Positions 33,671 through 44,174 of a stretch of DNA of 64,000 bases are shown here, piece after piece. A program made the position numbers and the translations under genes. Numbering within the stretch: the stretch's first letter is position 1; the number at the start of each line of letters is the position of its first letter. Below the pieces are notes generated by a model that was given only the letters and a program-made list of their open reading frames with translations, was not told the DNA's origin and made no database searches. Origin of the DNA: Ochotona curzoniae (lineage: Eukaryota; Chordata; Mammalia; Lagomorpha; Ochotonidae); the NCBI RefSeq assembly GCF_017591425.1, contig NW_024467121.1, positions 24,750,707 through 24,814,706 on the forward strand. Reading direction: 5' to 3'.

Positions 33671-35449
33671 TAGTTAAACTCTAACAATGGCTGTTATGTG
33701 CCTGAGTGACTATCTCTTTGGGGGCTATAAGATAGACATCAGAAACTGCTAGAAAGACTCCACTCACATTGCTGGACATTAAAAAGGGCGCAGGATTCCA
33801 CCTGGGTTCAGAGTACAAGGCCTTCATATCTAATTCACTAGCAAACACACAGCTGAAAGATGTTAAACAAATAAGCCTCTGTTTGCTACGAATTTGAAGA
33901 ATTTCCCAGGTGGTACAGAAGAAACTCATAAATTGGCATGTTCACAGATTATCACACAGCTTTAAGATGACATTTGAGCAGGAATTGCTATGTAAAATGT
34001 AAGATCCCTGCCTTTGTGTTAAAGACAGATGAGTAGGCACATTTGGCCGGACTTTGAAGTACTTTCATGGCTGGCAAGTTAAGACCATTGGTAATGGCTA
34101 ATGTTCTCTTTAACCACCATCCACCTGGACAACCAATCACACACAGTCAGTGTCCTTGGGGGTGTATCAAGGGCACTCTCAGTGCTAACTCTGAGGGGCT
34201 GGAGGGGCTGAGGATATAAACAGGAAACAATTTCAGGCCTGGACAATTCAAAGACTGAGCCCTGAGCCTTGCTCTGGTACCTGTGGGAACCAGTGTGGCT
34301 CTACCCAAGAAAAGGTGGGTCTTAAGATGGGCTGAAGCAAGCACGGGCTGCTGCTGCGGTGCTCATGTTCAGAAACTGCACAGTCACTTTATTCTCTTCT
34401 ACCACACTCTTAATCTTATTAAGGTTGGCAAGTTCCAAAGAGTAAAAATGCTGAGGTGGAAGATTTATATATTTTTTTCTATTCTTTTTAAAATTTTTAA
34501 ACTTTTTTTAATCTTTTGTTTTTAAAAAAGTTTTTTTGTTCTCTCTTTACTTTTTTCCTTTTTTTATCCTCTTTTTTTCTAATTTTTTCTTTTCTTTTTG
34601 AAAATGCTGTGAGGTGGATGATATTTATGCATATATCCTAGGTGCCTAGTCATAATGAATGCTTCATATATAAATTTCTAAGTGAAGCAATTGGAACTCC
34701 TATTGCTGGGGTATAGAATGGGGAGTACATGTAAACTGGGAGATACCACTGTGTGGGAAAAAGGGAGAAATTGTATCAAAACTCACCTTTTGGTGATGCT
34801 GCTTGATTCACTGAAGCATCCTGGAGTCTGAAAGGAACTGGGATCCAAATCTGGTTTTGCATTGTCAGTGGCTGTCCCCAGCTTCTTCTGGATTAATCTG
34901 AAGTTACTAGGTCTGAAGAGAAGGTAGGGCATTCTGAAAGATCTCATTGGAGAGTCAGAATAAATACTCTGAAGAATGTGTCAGCCGCAACCAAAACCTT
35001 TGAGGGGCTGCTTCCAGCTCTAAGATCCCCACCAGCCAAGTTCATTTACTGAACTCCCATCAGCTATGCTGAATTTTATGCCACTTTTTATTGAATTCAG
35101 CTGGCTGGCGACAGTTTTAATTCCTTCAGATTGTTTTGTTCTGTTTGTCAAGTCAGCAGCATTTGCTTGATTTGCCTTTCCTTTCCTTCTCCAGTGTGGG
35201 AGAAAGCTGGATTAGGGGAGGCCTGGGTTCCTCCGCTCAGTGATGCCAGGAGGTGCACTAAATAGTTCCCTATCAAAAATCCCACCCCTTCATGCCCACC
35301 TTCTGCAAACAAGGCGAGAAAGAAAAATATAAGGGCAAAAAGCTGCCACTGGGCTTTAACAATGTCTGAAAACACAAGGTTTTATAGATTAGTTTTCAAA
35401 GCTTCCTTTGGAAACTTATGAGAGAAATTAGTTAATCAAAATACAACAA
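33671..35449. other. Unassigned, with promoter-like and T-rich parts
   Basis: CCAAT and TATA-like words at 34131-34220; T-rich tract at 34470-34605. Otherwise nothing recognised. Confidence 0.45.
34470..34605. repeat. T-rich tract
   Basis: T runs broken mainly by C and A. No retroposon body joined to it was identified. Confidence 0.7.
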
Positions 35450-35605
35450 AAGGACAGGGCATTCACTCAGTGAATAAGGCACATTTGGCATGCCCCATAT
35501 CAGAGGACCTAGGTTTGAGTCACAGCTCTGCTTCTGATCCCAGCATATCTGGTGAGACTTAGCCATATTCATTCAGTTATAAAAACTGTTCAACTCTTGA
35601 CTTTT
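35450..35605 (+). mobile_element. Old SINE head
   Basis: CATTCACTCAGTGAATAAGG, GAGGACCTAGGTTTGAGTCA; rabbit-like type. Confidence 0.5.
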
Positions 35606-35701
35606 TAAATAGAAAATTTAATGATTGGAAATCTTACGGTTCTGGGAAAAGTATTTTCTGAGACATTCCTCTAAACAATGTCCTCACCAAAGTAATTCCA
35701 T

Positions 35702-36022
35702 TTTTTTAAAAGATTTATTTTCTTTTTATTTGAAAGGCAGAATTACAGAGAGGTGAGAGAAAGATCTTCCATCTGCTGTTTCACTCCCCACTTGGCTGCA
35801 ATGGCCAGAGCTGGGCTGGTCCAAAGCTAGGAGCCAGGAACTTCAGAACTCCCACGTGGGCACAGGGGCCCAACAACTTAGCCCGTCCCCCTCTACTCAC
35901 GTAGACCATTAGTAGGAAGTTAGATAGGAAGTGGAACAGTCAGAACATGAACTGGTGCTCATATCGGATGCTGGTGCCACAGGGAGAAGCTTAGCCTACT
36001 ATAAAAATGGTGCTGCCCACCC
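35702..36022 (-). mobile_element. SINE, diverged
   Basis: TTTAAAAGATTTATTTTCTT, GAAAGGCAGAATTACAGAGA; older subtype. Confidence 0.7.
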
Positions 36023-36604
36023 TGGAGTGATTCTGGAATGGTCAGTTCCAATCTTTATCCACTGAATGGCTTTTTCCAAATTCAGATTAAATGGTGAGTG
36101 CACCTTCTGGCCTTTAAACATGGAGACAATTCCTTCTGTATACTGCCAATGTCATCACTGATTGTCTTTGTAGAAATCAAACCATGATGTTCCAAGGTAC
36201 AAGTGAGCAGGCTGCCTCCAGCTTGGGATGTCAGGGAAGCTGATAAAAGGCCTTGCCTCAGGACACCCCAAATCCACCACTGACCCTCATTTCCTTTCAT
36301 GAATCAATTTGATAAACATTTGTGTCTTCATAAGTATTGAAAAATATTTTTAGGGATATTAAGCCATCTCTTAGACCCAGAGAATAGAAAGAGAATGATT
36401 AAGGTTGGAAAATAGTTTTGAAACTGGATTAGAGAAGGTAGTGAACAAAAAGGGTTCAAAGCTCATTTTTCTAAGATTCTGAGAAAATTCTTGCTTTCTG
36501 TACCTCTTGCAATTATCGAAATGCATTTCTAAATATAGTTGGCAACTGGTCTTGTGGCTTCCTAATAGACCTCTATTTTTTAGTCTTAGTTCAGCAGCAG
36601 TCAG

Positions 36605-36985
36605 TCACCATGGCCTGATGTGCTACAGTTTAGATTGTTGCAGTAAGTGTGTTCTCATAGGTCTCAGGTGTTGGGAGCTTGGTCCCCACTACAGCAGTGC
36701 TAAGAGACGGTGGGGCCTAACTGTCCCCACGTCATCACACTAGCTACTCTAGAGAAAGAAAAAGTTGGCTCTTGTGAGATCCCAGAGTTCTTGTGACAGC
36801 AAGCATTCTAGGAGTAAGCCAGACTGCTGCGTTGCTTTGTCTTCCCATGTGGTGAGGTGATTTCTGCGGTATGACATCTCTTGACACCAGCACTAGACAA
36901 TTTGGGCTTGCATCCTATAAAATGGTAAGATAAATAAAGCAGGTATTTTATCACAATATTGAAAAACAGACTAATACATTCTGGA
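36605..36985 (+). mobile_element. MaLR-type (MST-like) LTR relic
   Basis: CAGGTGTTGGGAGCTTGGTC, a CCCATGTGGTGAGGTGATTT motif and TAAATAAAGCAGGTATTTTA plus GAAAAACAGACTAATACATT match the body and 3' end of MST/THE1-type LTRs. Confidence 0.6.
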
Positions 36986-37074
36986 ACCTTGGCCACTTTT
37001 CCAGCCTGAACTTAGCCATAGTACATTATTCAAAGAAGCTTACATTTTTTTTTGTTTTATGGCATTTGTAAACT

Positions 37075-37430
37075 ACATTAATTGCTGAATAGCGTATTAT
37101 TCCAAAATGTAGTGGCTAAAAGCAATAACAAATTTCTTACCTCTTACTCTTCATGTGGGTCAAGAATTCCAGAGCAGCTTAACGGAACAGACCTGTCACG
37201 AGGCTGCTGTGAGGATGTTAGCCAGTGCTGTTATCATCTGAATGATTCATGGGAGCTGGAGGAGCCACTGCCAGGATGGCTCATTTCATTTGGTTGGAAC
37301 ATCTGTGCTGTTCCCTCAGAGCCCTTGCTTTTTTGCCACTTGGAGTTCTTCATGCCTGCTTAAATGTCCTCACACCAGGACAGCTGGATTTCCCTATTAC
37401 AACTTGTCCTAGAGGGAGAACCAGATGGAA
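37075..37430. mobile_element. Probable ancient dispersed repeat
   Basis: AAATGTAGTGGCTAAAAGCA, CATGTGGGTCAAGAATTCCA and CTGGAGGAGCCACTGCCAGG recall a widespread mammalian repeat with AAACTTAGTGGCTTAAAAC text. I could not name the family. The 104-codon-scale frames inside are not genes. Confidence 0.35.
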
Positions 37431-37448
37431 GTCACAAAGTCTTTTCTT

Positions 37449-37550
37449 TTTTCTTCAAGCTTAAGTATTTATTTAATTTAATTGCATTTTTGACAATCTT
37501 TACATAGTTGATTAGGGTAAAAAGGGTCAAGGGCTACAGGAAAGTGGGTA
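37449..37550 (-). mobile_element. Short 5'-truncated retroposed insertion with duplication
   Basis: About 100 bases, flanked by AGTCACAAAGTCTTTT on both sides (37432 and 37551), with a T-run at the left. It ends in TTATTTAATTTAATTGC-type text shared with 31490-31560, so it belongs to a dispersed family, probably an L1 3' end. Confidence 0.6.
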
Positions 37551-37719
37551 GTCACAAAGTCTTTTATGAGATGGCCTCATAAGTCACATAGTCTCAGTTC
37601 TGTGGTATTCTATCATTTTGGCAACTAAACCCTATTTGATGTGGGAAAGCAGCATGCAGAAACATCAGGAGACAGATTATTGGAGACTATCATAAATACT
37701 GTCCAGCATAGTTGGTATT

Positions 37720-37960
37720 TTCTCTGGGCTTCTATTTCCTCTTCTGTAAAAATGAGGGATATTTTACCTCGCATTCATTCAATCACTCAGTTAAAAAAAA
37801 AAATTGTTTAATCCTGTCCTGTTACATGCACTGTGAGGCACTGAGGATCCACTGGAGAGCAGGGACCAGCTGTCATGGTCAATATCTTTCTGTCTTCATG
37901 GGGCGTATAGTTTACTGCCAAAACAGGCAGTAAACAAGTAAACATAAAGTTGTAAAGGAT
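37720..37960 (+). mobile_element. MIR-like and other ancient repeat sequence
   Basis: CTTCTATTTCCTCTTCTGTA with AATGAGGGATATTTTACC is MIR-like. After it, CATTCATTCAATCACTCAG to CACTGTGAGGCACTGAGGAT and CAGTAAACAAGTAAACATAA match a common ancient mammalian repeat that I cannot name with certainty. Confidence 0.4.
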
Positions 37961-38279
37961 GATATGAAATGAGGATGGTTAATTGGGGTTTGAGAGAAGA
38001 TATTTTTAGCTATTAATTCTTAGCCATATGCATTCTTACTCATTGATACATAGTAAGAACTCAATGGAATTTCAGAATTAAGAATGAAGACTGAAAGAGA
38101 AACTGAGCACTCAAAGAATCTTCACTGACTCTTTGCCACTTAGAAGTCAAACCTAAATTCTACTTAACACCATTTACAGTATGACTTTTGAATTTCCAAT
38201 TGTTTTGTTTGTAGTACCACTTACCCCTCTAGTGCAAAGTCTCTGATTTTTTAAATTTTTATTTTTTAAAAAGTACCTT

Positions 38280-38575
38280 TTTAAAAAAAATTATTTATTT
38301 TTATTGCAAAGTCGGCTATACAGAGATGAGGAGAGACAGAGAGGAAGATCTTCTATCCACTGGTTCACTCCCTAACTGGCTGCAATGGGCAGAGCTGAGC
38401 CAATCTGAAGCCAGGAGCCAGGAACTTCTTCTGGGTCTCCCAGATATGTGGCAGGGACCCAAGTGTTTGAGCCATCTACTGCCTCCCAGTGTCACATATT
38501 AGCAGCTAGCTGGGTTGGATGCAATGCCAGTACTTGGGCTAGGTACTCCTATATGGGATGTGAGTGTCCCAAAAG
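38280..38575 (-). mobile_element. SINE, first of an antisense tandem pair
   Basis: AAATTATTTATTTTTATTGC, then GCAGAGCTGAGCCAATCTGA. Confidence 0.72.
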
Positions 38576-38577
38576 CA

Positions 38578-38920
38578 ATTTTAAAAATATGTATTTATTT
38601 GAGTCACAGAGGAAGGGAGGGAATAATGGAGGGAGATATTTCATCTGCTGATTTGTTCCACAAATGGTTGGGCCAGGTCAAAGCCACGAGCCTGGAATTC
38701 CATCTAGGTCTCGCACTTGGAGACCTAGTGTGTCTATGTGTGACAGGGTTCCATGCACTTGGGCCATTTTCCACTGCCTTCCCAGGTGTATTAGCAGGGA
38801 ACTGGATTGGAAATAGAGTAGCTGAGACTTAAACCAGTGCTTACAGAATATAGTGGCTTCATCCATTGTGATAGTCCTCTCTAAGCAGAAATTTAACCAC
38901 TATGCCAAATGCCTGATCAG
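38578..38920 (-). mobile_element. Old SINE, second of the pair
   Basis: TTTTAAAAATATGTATTTAT, CACTGCCTTCCCAGGTGTAT. Confidence 0.6.
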
Positions 38921-39104
38921 TCTCTTAATGTTTCTGAAAAATTTAGTACATCTCCTCTAAGCTTTGCTCACATAAAGACCCTGCTTATCCAATCTTTAAC
39001 TGGAATTCCCTGCCTCATATCAATCTCAGTTGCTTAAGTCCAGTGCAAGACTAGTCAGGTTCCAAATCCTTCCCTTTAGGTACAACTAATTAATCTGTCC
39101 AGAT

Positions 39105-39245
39105 TAATATATATTTACAATATATATACAACATGTTATAAAAACATATATAAAATATAAAAATTATAATTAACACAATATATTTTTATAATATATAATT
39201 ATACATTGCTATAATCATTAATAATATATTATTATATATAGTAGT
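39105..39245. repeat. AT-rich TA-repeat region
   Basis: ATATATATTTACAATATATA and similar for about 140 bases with very few G or C, directly left of the solo LTR. Confidence 0.85.
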
Positions 39246-39276
39246 AATTAGCATCCAACCTAGCTAGCTGCTAATA

Positions 39277-39547
39277 TGTGACAGGGGTCATGTTGTTCCA
39301 GGGCCGTTTCACTCACCTACCCCTGGCCTATGGGAGGTGGCTTCCACAGGCGTGCTCCTAGTAAATGGCTCCTAGTTTCTCTCCTGGAACCCCTGGCCTG
39401 AGGATATCCCTTACCCTATATAAGAATCTGAAATTCCCCAATAAATCGGAACTGCTTAGACAGAACCCTTGTCTGTCTGTTTGGCTCATCCCCTCCAGCA
39501 ACGGGGTACTAGAGGAGTCTGTGGGAGAGACCCCGCATCAGACCTCA
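39277..39547 (+). mobile_element. Gammaretrovirus-like solo LTR
   Basis: TG...CA ends, a TATA box (CCTATATAAG at 39414-39423), CAATAAATCG with AATAAA at 39440-39445, then a pyrimidine-rich U5 (TTGTCTGTCTGTTTGGCTC). No internal viral sequence follows; a SINE abuts the right end. No clear 4-6 base duplication was found, so the ends may be off by a few bases. Confidence 0.65.
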
Positions 39548-39551
39548 CGCT

Positions 39552-39920
39552 TTTCTTTTTTTTTTTTTTTTAGATTTATTTATTTTTATTGGAAAGGCAA
39601 ATATACAGAGAAGGAGACAGGAAGATCTTCCATAAGCTGATTCACTTCCCAAATGGCTGCAATGGCCAGTGCTGTGCAGATCCGAAGCCAGGAGCCAGGA
39701 GCCAGGAGCCAGGAGCCAGGAGCCAGGAGCCAGGAACCTCTTCCAGGTTTCCCACACAGTTGACCACTCGCAAAGCATTGGGTCATCCTCAACTGCTTTC
39801 TCAGGCCACAAGCATGGAGCTGGATGGGAAGAGAGGCTGCTGGGATTAGAATCACTGCGCATATGGGATCCTGGTACATGCAAGGTGAGGACTTTAGCTG
39901 CTAGGCTATTATGCCAGATC
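39552..39920 (-). mobile_element. SINE with internal 7-bp expansion
   Basis: T-run, GATTTATTTATTTTTATTGG, and a tandem array of GGAGCCA units inside the body. Confidence 0.88.
39686..39738. repeat. Tandem array of GGAGCCA inside a SINE
   Basis: The normal one or two copies of the 7-base unit have grown to about six or seven, uninterrupted. Confidence 0.9.
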
Positions 39921-40066
39921 CTCCTTTTTCATAAGATAGTATGGAAATGTTTAATTCAGAATTGCTTAAATGCCAAAAATTAGAAATTAGTTTAGATGTC
40001 AATAAGAAAAATGTAATTTCCAACATATACATTCTAGTTTTGCAAGGTTTTAATCAAAAGGGAGTA

Positions 40067-40067
<1 letters not shown>

Positions 40068-40101
<34 letters not shown>

Positions 40102-40108
40102 TAGAGAG
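40068..40108. repeat. (GT)n then (GA)n microsatellite
   Basis: About eleven GT units followed by GA units with one interruption. It borders an old SINE remnant. Confidence 0.92.
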
Positions 40109-40235
40109 AGGTGCCCACAACAGCTAGGTTCAGGCCAGGCTAAAACCAGGAAGCAGGAACTCTAACTGGGGCCCCTTGTGCATAGCAGGGATGTGGTACT
40201 TAAGCCTTCACCTGCTGCTTACAGATGCGCTAACA
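40108..40235 (-). mobile_element. Old SINE remnant
   Basis: GAGGTGCCCACAACAGCTAG and CCAGGAAGCAGGAACTCTAA. Confidence 0.45.
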
Positions 40236-40392
40236 AGAAACGGAAGTTCACAATAGCTGGAACTTGAGTTTATATCAAATGCTTCCCCGTTGATACATGC
40301 ATTTTAAAGAATGCCATTAAAGATATGTCAATCTTTAAGTTATCAAGAAAGGTATTTAAGTCATATGTAATTTTTAAAATTCAGTTTTAGGA

Positions 40393-40690
40393 CTCAGTGT
40401 GATGGCCCAGTGGCTAAATCCTTAACTTGCATATGCTGGGATTCCCCTATGGGCGCCACTTCCTGTCCTGGCTACTCCACTTCCCATCCGGCTCTCTGCT
40501 TGTGGCCCGGAAAGCAGTAGAGGACGGCCAAAGTCTTGGAACCCTGTACCCATGTGGAAGACCCAGAAGAAGCTCCTGGCTTCTGATCAGCTCAGCTCCA
40601 GCCACTTGAGGAGTGAACCAGCGGACAAATCTTTCTCTCCTCTCTGTAAGTCATGCATTCCAATAAAAGTAAACAAATCTTTTAAAATTA
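40393..40690 (+). mobile_element. SINE
   Basis: GACTCAGTGTGATGGCCCAG head; tail TTCCAATAAAAGTAAACAAA. Confidence 0.8.
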
Positions 40691-42072
40691 TTTTAGTACT
40701 CATGTTTTTAAAAAGTTACAGGAAGCAAATCTTCATAAGTTAAAATGCCAATGAACTTGATAGTGGTTGGGGAATCAGGATTAAGGACACTAGTCAAGGG
40801 ACTTGAAATTGATCTGGAATGTTGGAATTTAAAAAAATGGAATACATTTGTGCTTCACTTGCATAATTAAAAGGATAAAAATGAAATACTGTACAAAGGT
40901 GGTTTCATAACATTCAGAGATGCTCGGTTTCTCTTTAAGACATTAAACTGTGGAGGAGCTGCCCCCTTGTGGAACTTTTCAGGTATTACCATGGTTACTC
41001 ATAAATCGAAGAACTGTGGTTCACAGAATCTGACAGTGAAAATTTCAGACAATGGAACCCTCATATTTGTTCTTTGAGGAAAAAAAAAGTTTCAGAGGTT
41101 TATCAAAGGCCAAGTTCATAATCATAGACCAAGTTTTATGATTCCTACCTGGATTTTTTTCAACTATTTTTCAACATCTCTGAAAACATGAATTCATAAG
41201 TGTTAAATAATCACAAATTATTTTTACAAAGTTCTTATGTACTATTCAATCTTCAGAATCAAGTATCTGGAAGTCATTGAATAATAAGAAAGTGGAAATG
41301 CCGAGCTAGTTACTAGAAATTTCTGGGAGTTTCAGAGACAAAATTGCATCACAGTTTTGGTGATAGATATAAAAATTACTGCATTTAATAGCATTACTTG
41401 CAAGACTTCAACTAATCATTATGCAATACCTTATCTAATAAATTGGGTACTAGAGTGGAATAGGCAATATTTCTAGTCATAACTACTATGTAGTAAGTAT
41501 GATTTTATTACAACCCAGCTAATCTTTCTGATCATAATTTGGCTCCATTCATAACTTCTCTAGCCTAAGACGGTCAGGGATTAAACAGAGGGTAGGGAAA
41601 CATCCTCTACTACTGGTTGAAAAAAAGAATTTTGGGGGCTAGATTTCTTCCTAGGATAAAGGAAGAGACACATTCTCACATTAATCATGAGAAAACACCA
41701 TGAAAAATCTACAAATTCCTAACTCTTATTCAAGTTACGTGTTAAAACTGCAGTTCAACTGAGCTTTCGGGATGGATGGAATCAGCCACTGTCTTAGTGG
41801 TTCATTGGGAAACAGCATGAAAGAAAAGTGAGACCTTCATACAAGGAAGAGTTCTACTCTTCAATGCATTGCATTCCCTGGTGAAGGAAATGGAACCTGG
41901 AGCTGTATACACAGGGGAGTCTACATTGAGGACTAAAGGGTGGAATGCTAACTGCCCGGAGCCAAACCAGCCAGAATACCAGGCTGTCAGGATACCAGGC
42001 AGGCAGGGTCTGTGTGACTTCTCATCAAACCCTTAGAAGCACAGATCAGATTTATGGAGAGAAGGACAAAAC
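40691..42072. other. Unassigned 1.4 kb, free of SINEs
   Basis: AT-rich; no coding homology seen. Confidence 0.5.
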
Positions 42073-42290
42073 AACTGCAGCTGAGCCAATCTTAAGCAGG
42101 AGCTTCTTCTGGGTGTCCCAAATAGGTTCAGGGTCCTAATGCATTGGGCCATCTTCCACTACTTCTCCAGGTCACAAACAGGAAGCTAGAAGGGAAATGG
42201 AACAACTGGTATACGAACTGGTGCTCATATGGTTCCTGGCACTTGACAAGGTGAGGATTTAGCCATTGAGCCATTGTGCCAGGCACACCT
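42073..42290 (-). mobile_element. SINE without tail end
   Basis: CAGCTGAGCCAATCTTAAGC to GAGCCATTGTGCCAGGC. Confidence 0.7.
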
Positions 42291-42297
42291 GTTAAAA

Positions 42298-42608
42298 TTT
42301 TTTTTTTTAAAGATTTATTATTTATTGGAAATCAGATAAACAGGAGAGAGAAGGATCTTCCAACTGCTGGTTCTCTCCCCAAGTAGCCACAGCAGTTGGA
42401 GCTGCACCAATCCAAAGCCAGGAGTTTTTTTCAGGTCCCTTGCATGAGTGCAGGGTCCCAAAGCTTTGGGCCATCCTCGACTGCTTTCCCAGGCCACAAG
42501 CAGGGAGCTGGAAGGGAAGCGGGGCTGCAGGACATGAACCAGCACCAGCATGGGATCCTGGAGCAATCAAGTTGAGGACTGCAGCCACTAGTGTATCACA
42601 CTGGACTC
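42298..42608 (-). mobile_element. SINE
   Basis: T-run, TATTGGAAATCAGATAAACA, body GGGGCTGCAGGACATGAACC. Confidence 0.82.
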
Positions 42609-43019
42609 ATCCCTGTTGATCTTGAGGAAAAAAATAACAATAGCAGAGTTGTACTGACCATGGGAACAATAAGCTAGCCAGTAGTGGAACAGGCAAGCCC
42701 ACACCACAAATCAATATTATTTTAATTATCAGTGTTTTACACTAACACATGTAGAACAAAAACTATGTGATATAAAAAATTCAATCTAAAATGTGAAAAG
42801 AGAAAGGGAAAAAAGCAAACACTGTCAAGACATGAAATACAGGTCCAGATGTAGAAATAACTCAGTTACAGAGAGTAGAATATTGGAAATATTAGATAAA
42901 TAATTGAAAGCAATCATGGCCACCAAGCTAAGGACCTTTTTCTACTATAACAGGTGAGGAAAGTTACTGTACTACATTTGCATTACCCATACTAAAGACC
43001 CTAGCTTACAAAAGAGAAC

Positions 43020-43340
43020 AGGCCCAGCGTGGTAACCTAGCAGCTAAAGTCCTCGCCTTGCACGCACCTGGATCCCATATGGGTGCCAGTTCTAATCCTG
43101 GTGGTCCCGCTTCCCTTCCAGCTCCCTGCTTGTGACCTGGGAAAGCAGTCAAGGATGGCTCTTCGGGCCTTGGGACCTTGCACTCTCGTGGAAGATCCAC
43201 AAGAGGCACCTAGCTCCTGATCAGCTCAGCTCCAGCTGTTGTGGCCACTTGAAGAATCAACAGATGGAAGATCTTCCTCTCTGTCTCTCCTCCTCTCTGT
43301 ATACCTGGCTTTCCAATTAAAATAAAATAAATCTTTTTTT
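43020..43340 (+). mobile_element. SINE, left arm of an inverted pair
   Basis: GGCCCAGCGTGGTAACCTAG to AAAATAAAATAAATC. Confidence 0.87.
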
Positions 43341-43668
43341 TTTTTTTTAGATTTTATTTATTTTTTGGGAAGTCAGCTATACAGAGAGGAGAAACAGAGG
43401 AAGATCTTCCGTTTGATGATTCACTCCCCAAGAGAGCGCAAAGGCCGATGCTATGCCGATCCGAAGCCATGAGCCCAAATCCTCTTCAGGGTCTCCCACA
43501 TGGGTTCAGAGTCCCAAGGCTTTGGGCCATCCTCGACTGCTTTCTCAGGCCACAAGCAGGGAGCTGGATGGGAAGTGGAGCTGCCGGGACTAGAATCGGC
43601 GCCCATATGAGATCCCGGGGCATTGAAGGTGAGGACTTTAGCCGCTAGGCCATGCCACCGGGCCCAAA
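43338..43668 (-). mobile_element. SINE, right arm of an inverted pair
   Basis: Inserted in the tail of the preceding SINE: AAAATAAATCTT occurs on both sides. Ends GCCATGCCACCGGGCCC. Confidence 0.87.
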
Positions 43669-43904
43669 ATAAATCTTAAGAAAAGGCAATGCTTTAACTT
43701 AAAGCTTCAAAGCACAGGGGCCAACAAAGACAGTAACTTCAAGTTGACGCTACTACTCAGCTACTATTTTGAAAATCATAAAGTCCTTAAAAACTCAATT
43801 TCCAAAGACTTGCATTTCACAAATGAAACAAAGCCAAGATGAAAGTTTATCTATTTCTATCATTTTTACTTAATATTTAAGCCCACTGAGGAGATCTGCT
43901 CAGA

Positions 43905-44075
43905 TTACAACTGCAACAGGTAAAATCACTGCCTGTGATAGCACTATCTTATATGGGCACAGATTTGAATCCCAGTAAACGACTCTCGTGCCGTCTGGGG
44001 AGTAAACCGGTAAATGGAAGATCTCTCTCTTCTATTCTCTATAACTGACTTTCAAATAATAATTTTAAAATTAGG
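43905..44075 (+). mobile_element. Old SINE remnant
   Basis: Head and tail with the body deleted (CTTATATGGGCACAGATTTG joined to GTCTGGGGAGTAAACC). Confidence 0.5.
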
Positions 44076-44079
44076 ATCT

Positions 44080-44172
44080 TCTTGTTTTTCATTTTTAAAG
44101 GCAGATTTACATAGAGAGGGAAACATTTTTTATCTGCTGGTTCATTCCCCAAATGGCTGCAGCAGCCAAGCT
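44080..44172 (-). mobile_element. SINE 3'-end remnant
   Basis: TTTTTAAAGGCAGATTTACA, TCATTCCCCAAATGGCTGC. Confidence 0.5.
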
Positions 44173-44174
44173 AA

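Noticed and set aside
38515..38832. 105-codon frame
   Set aside because: Translation across two adjacent antisense SINE copies.
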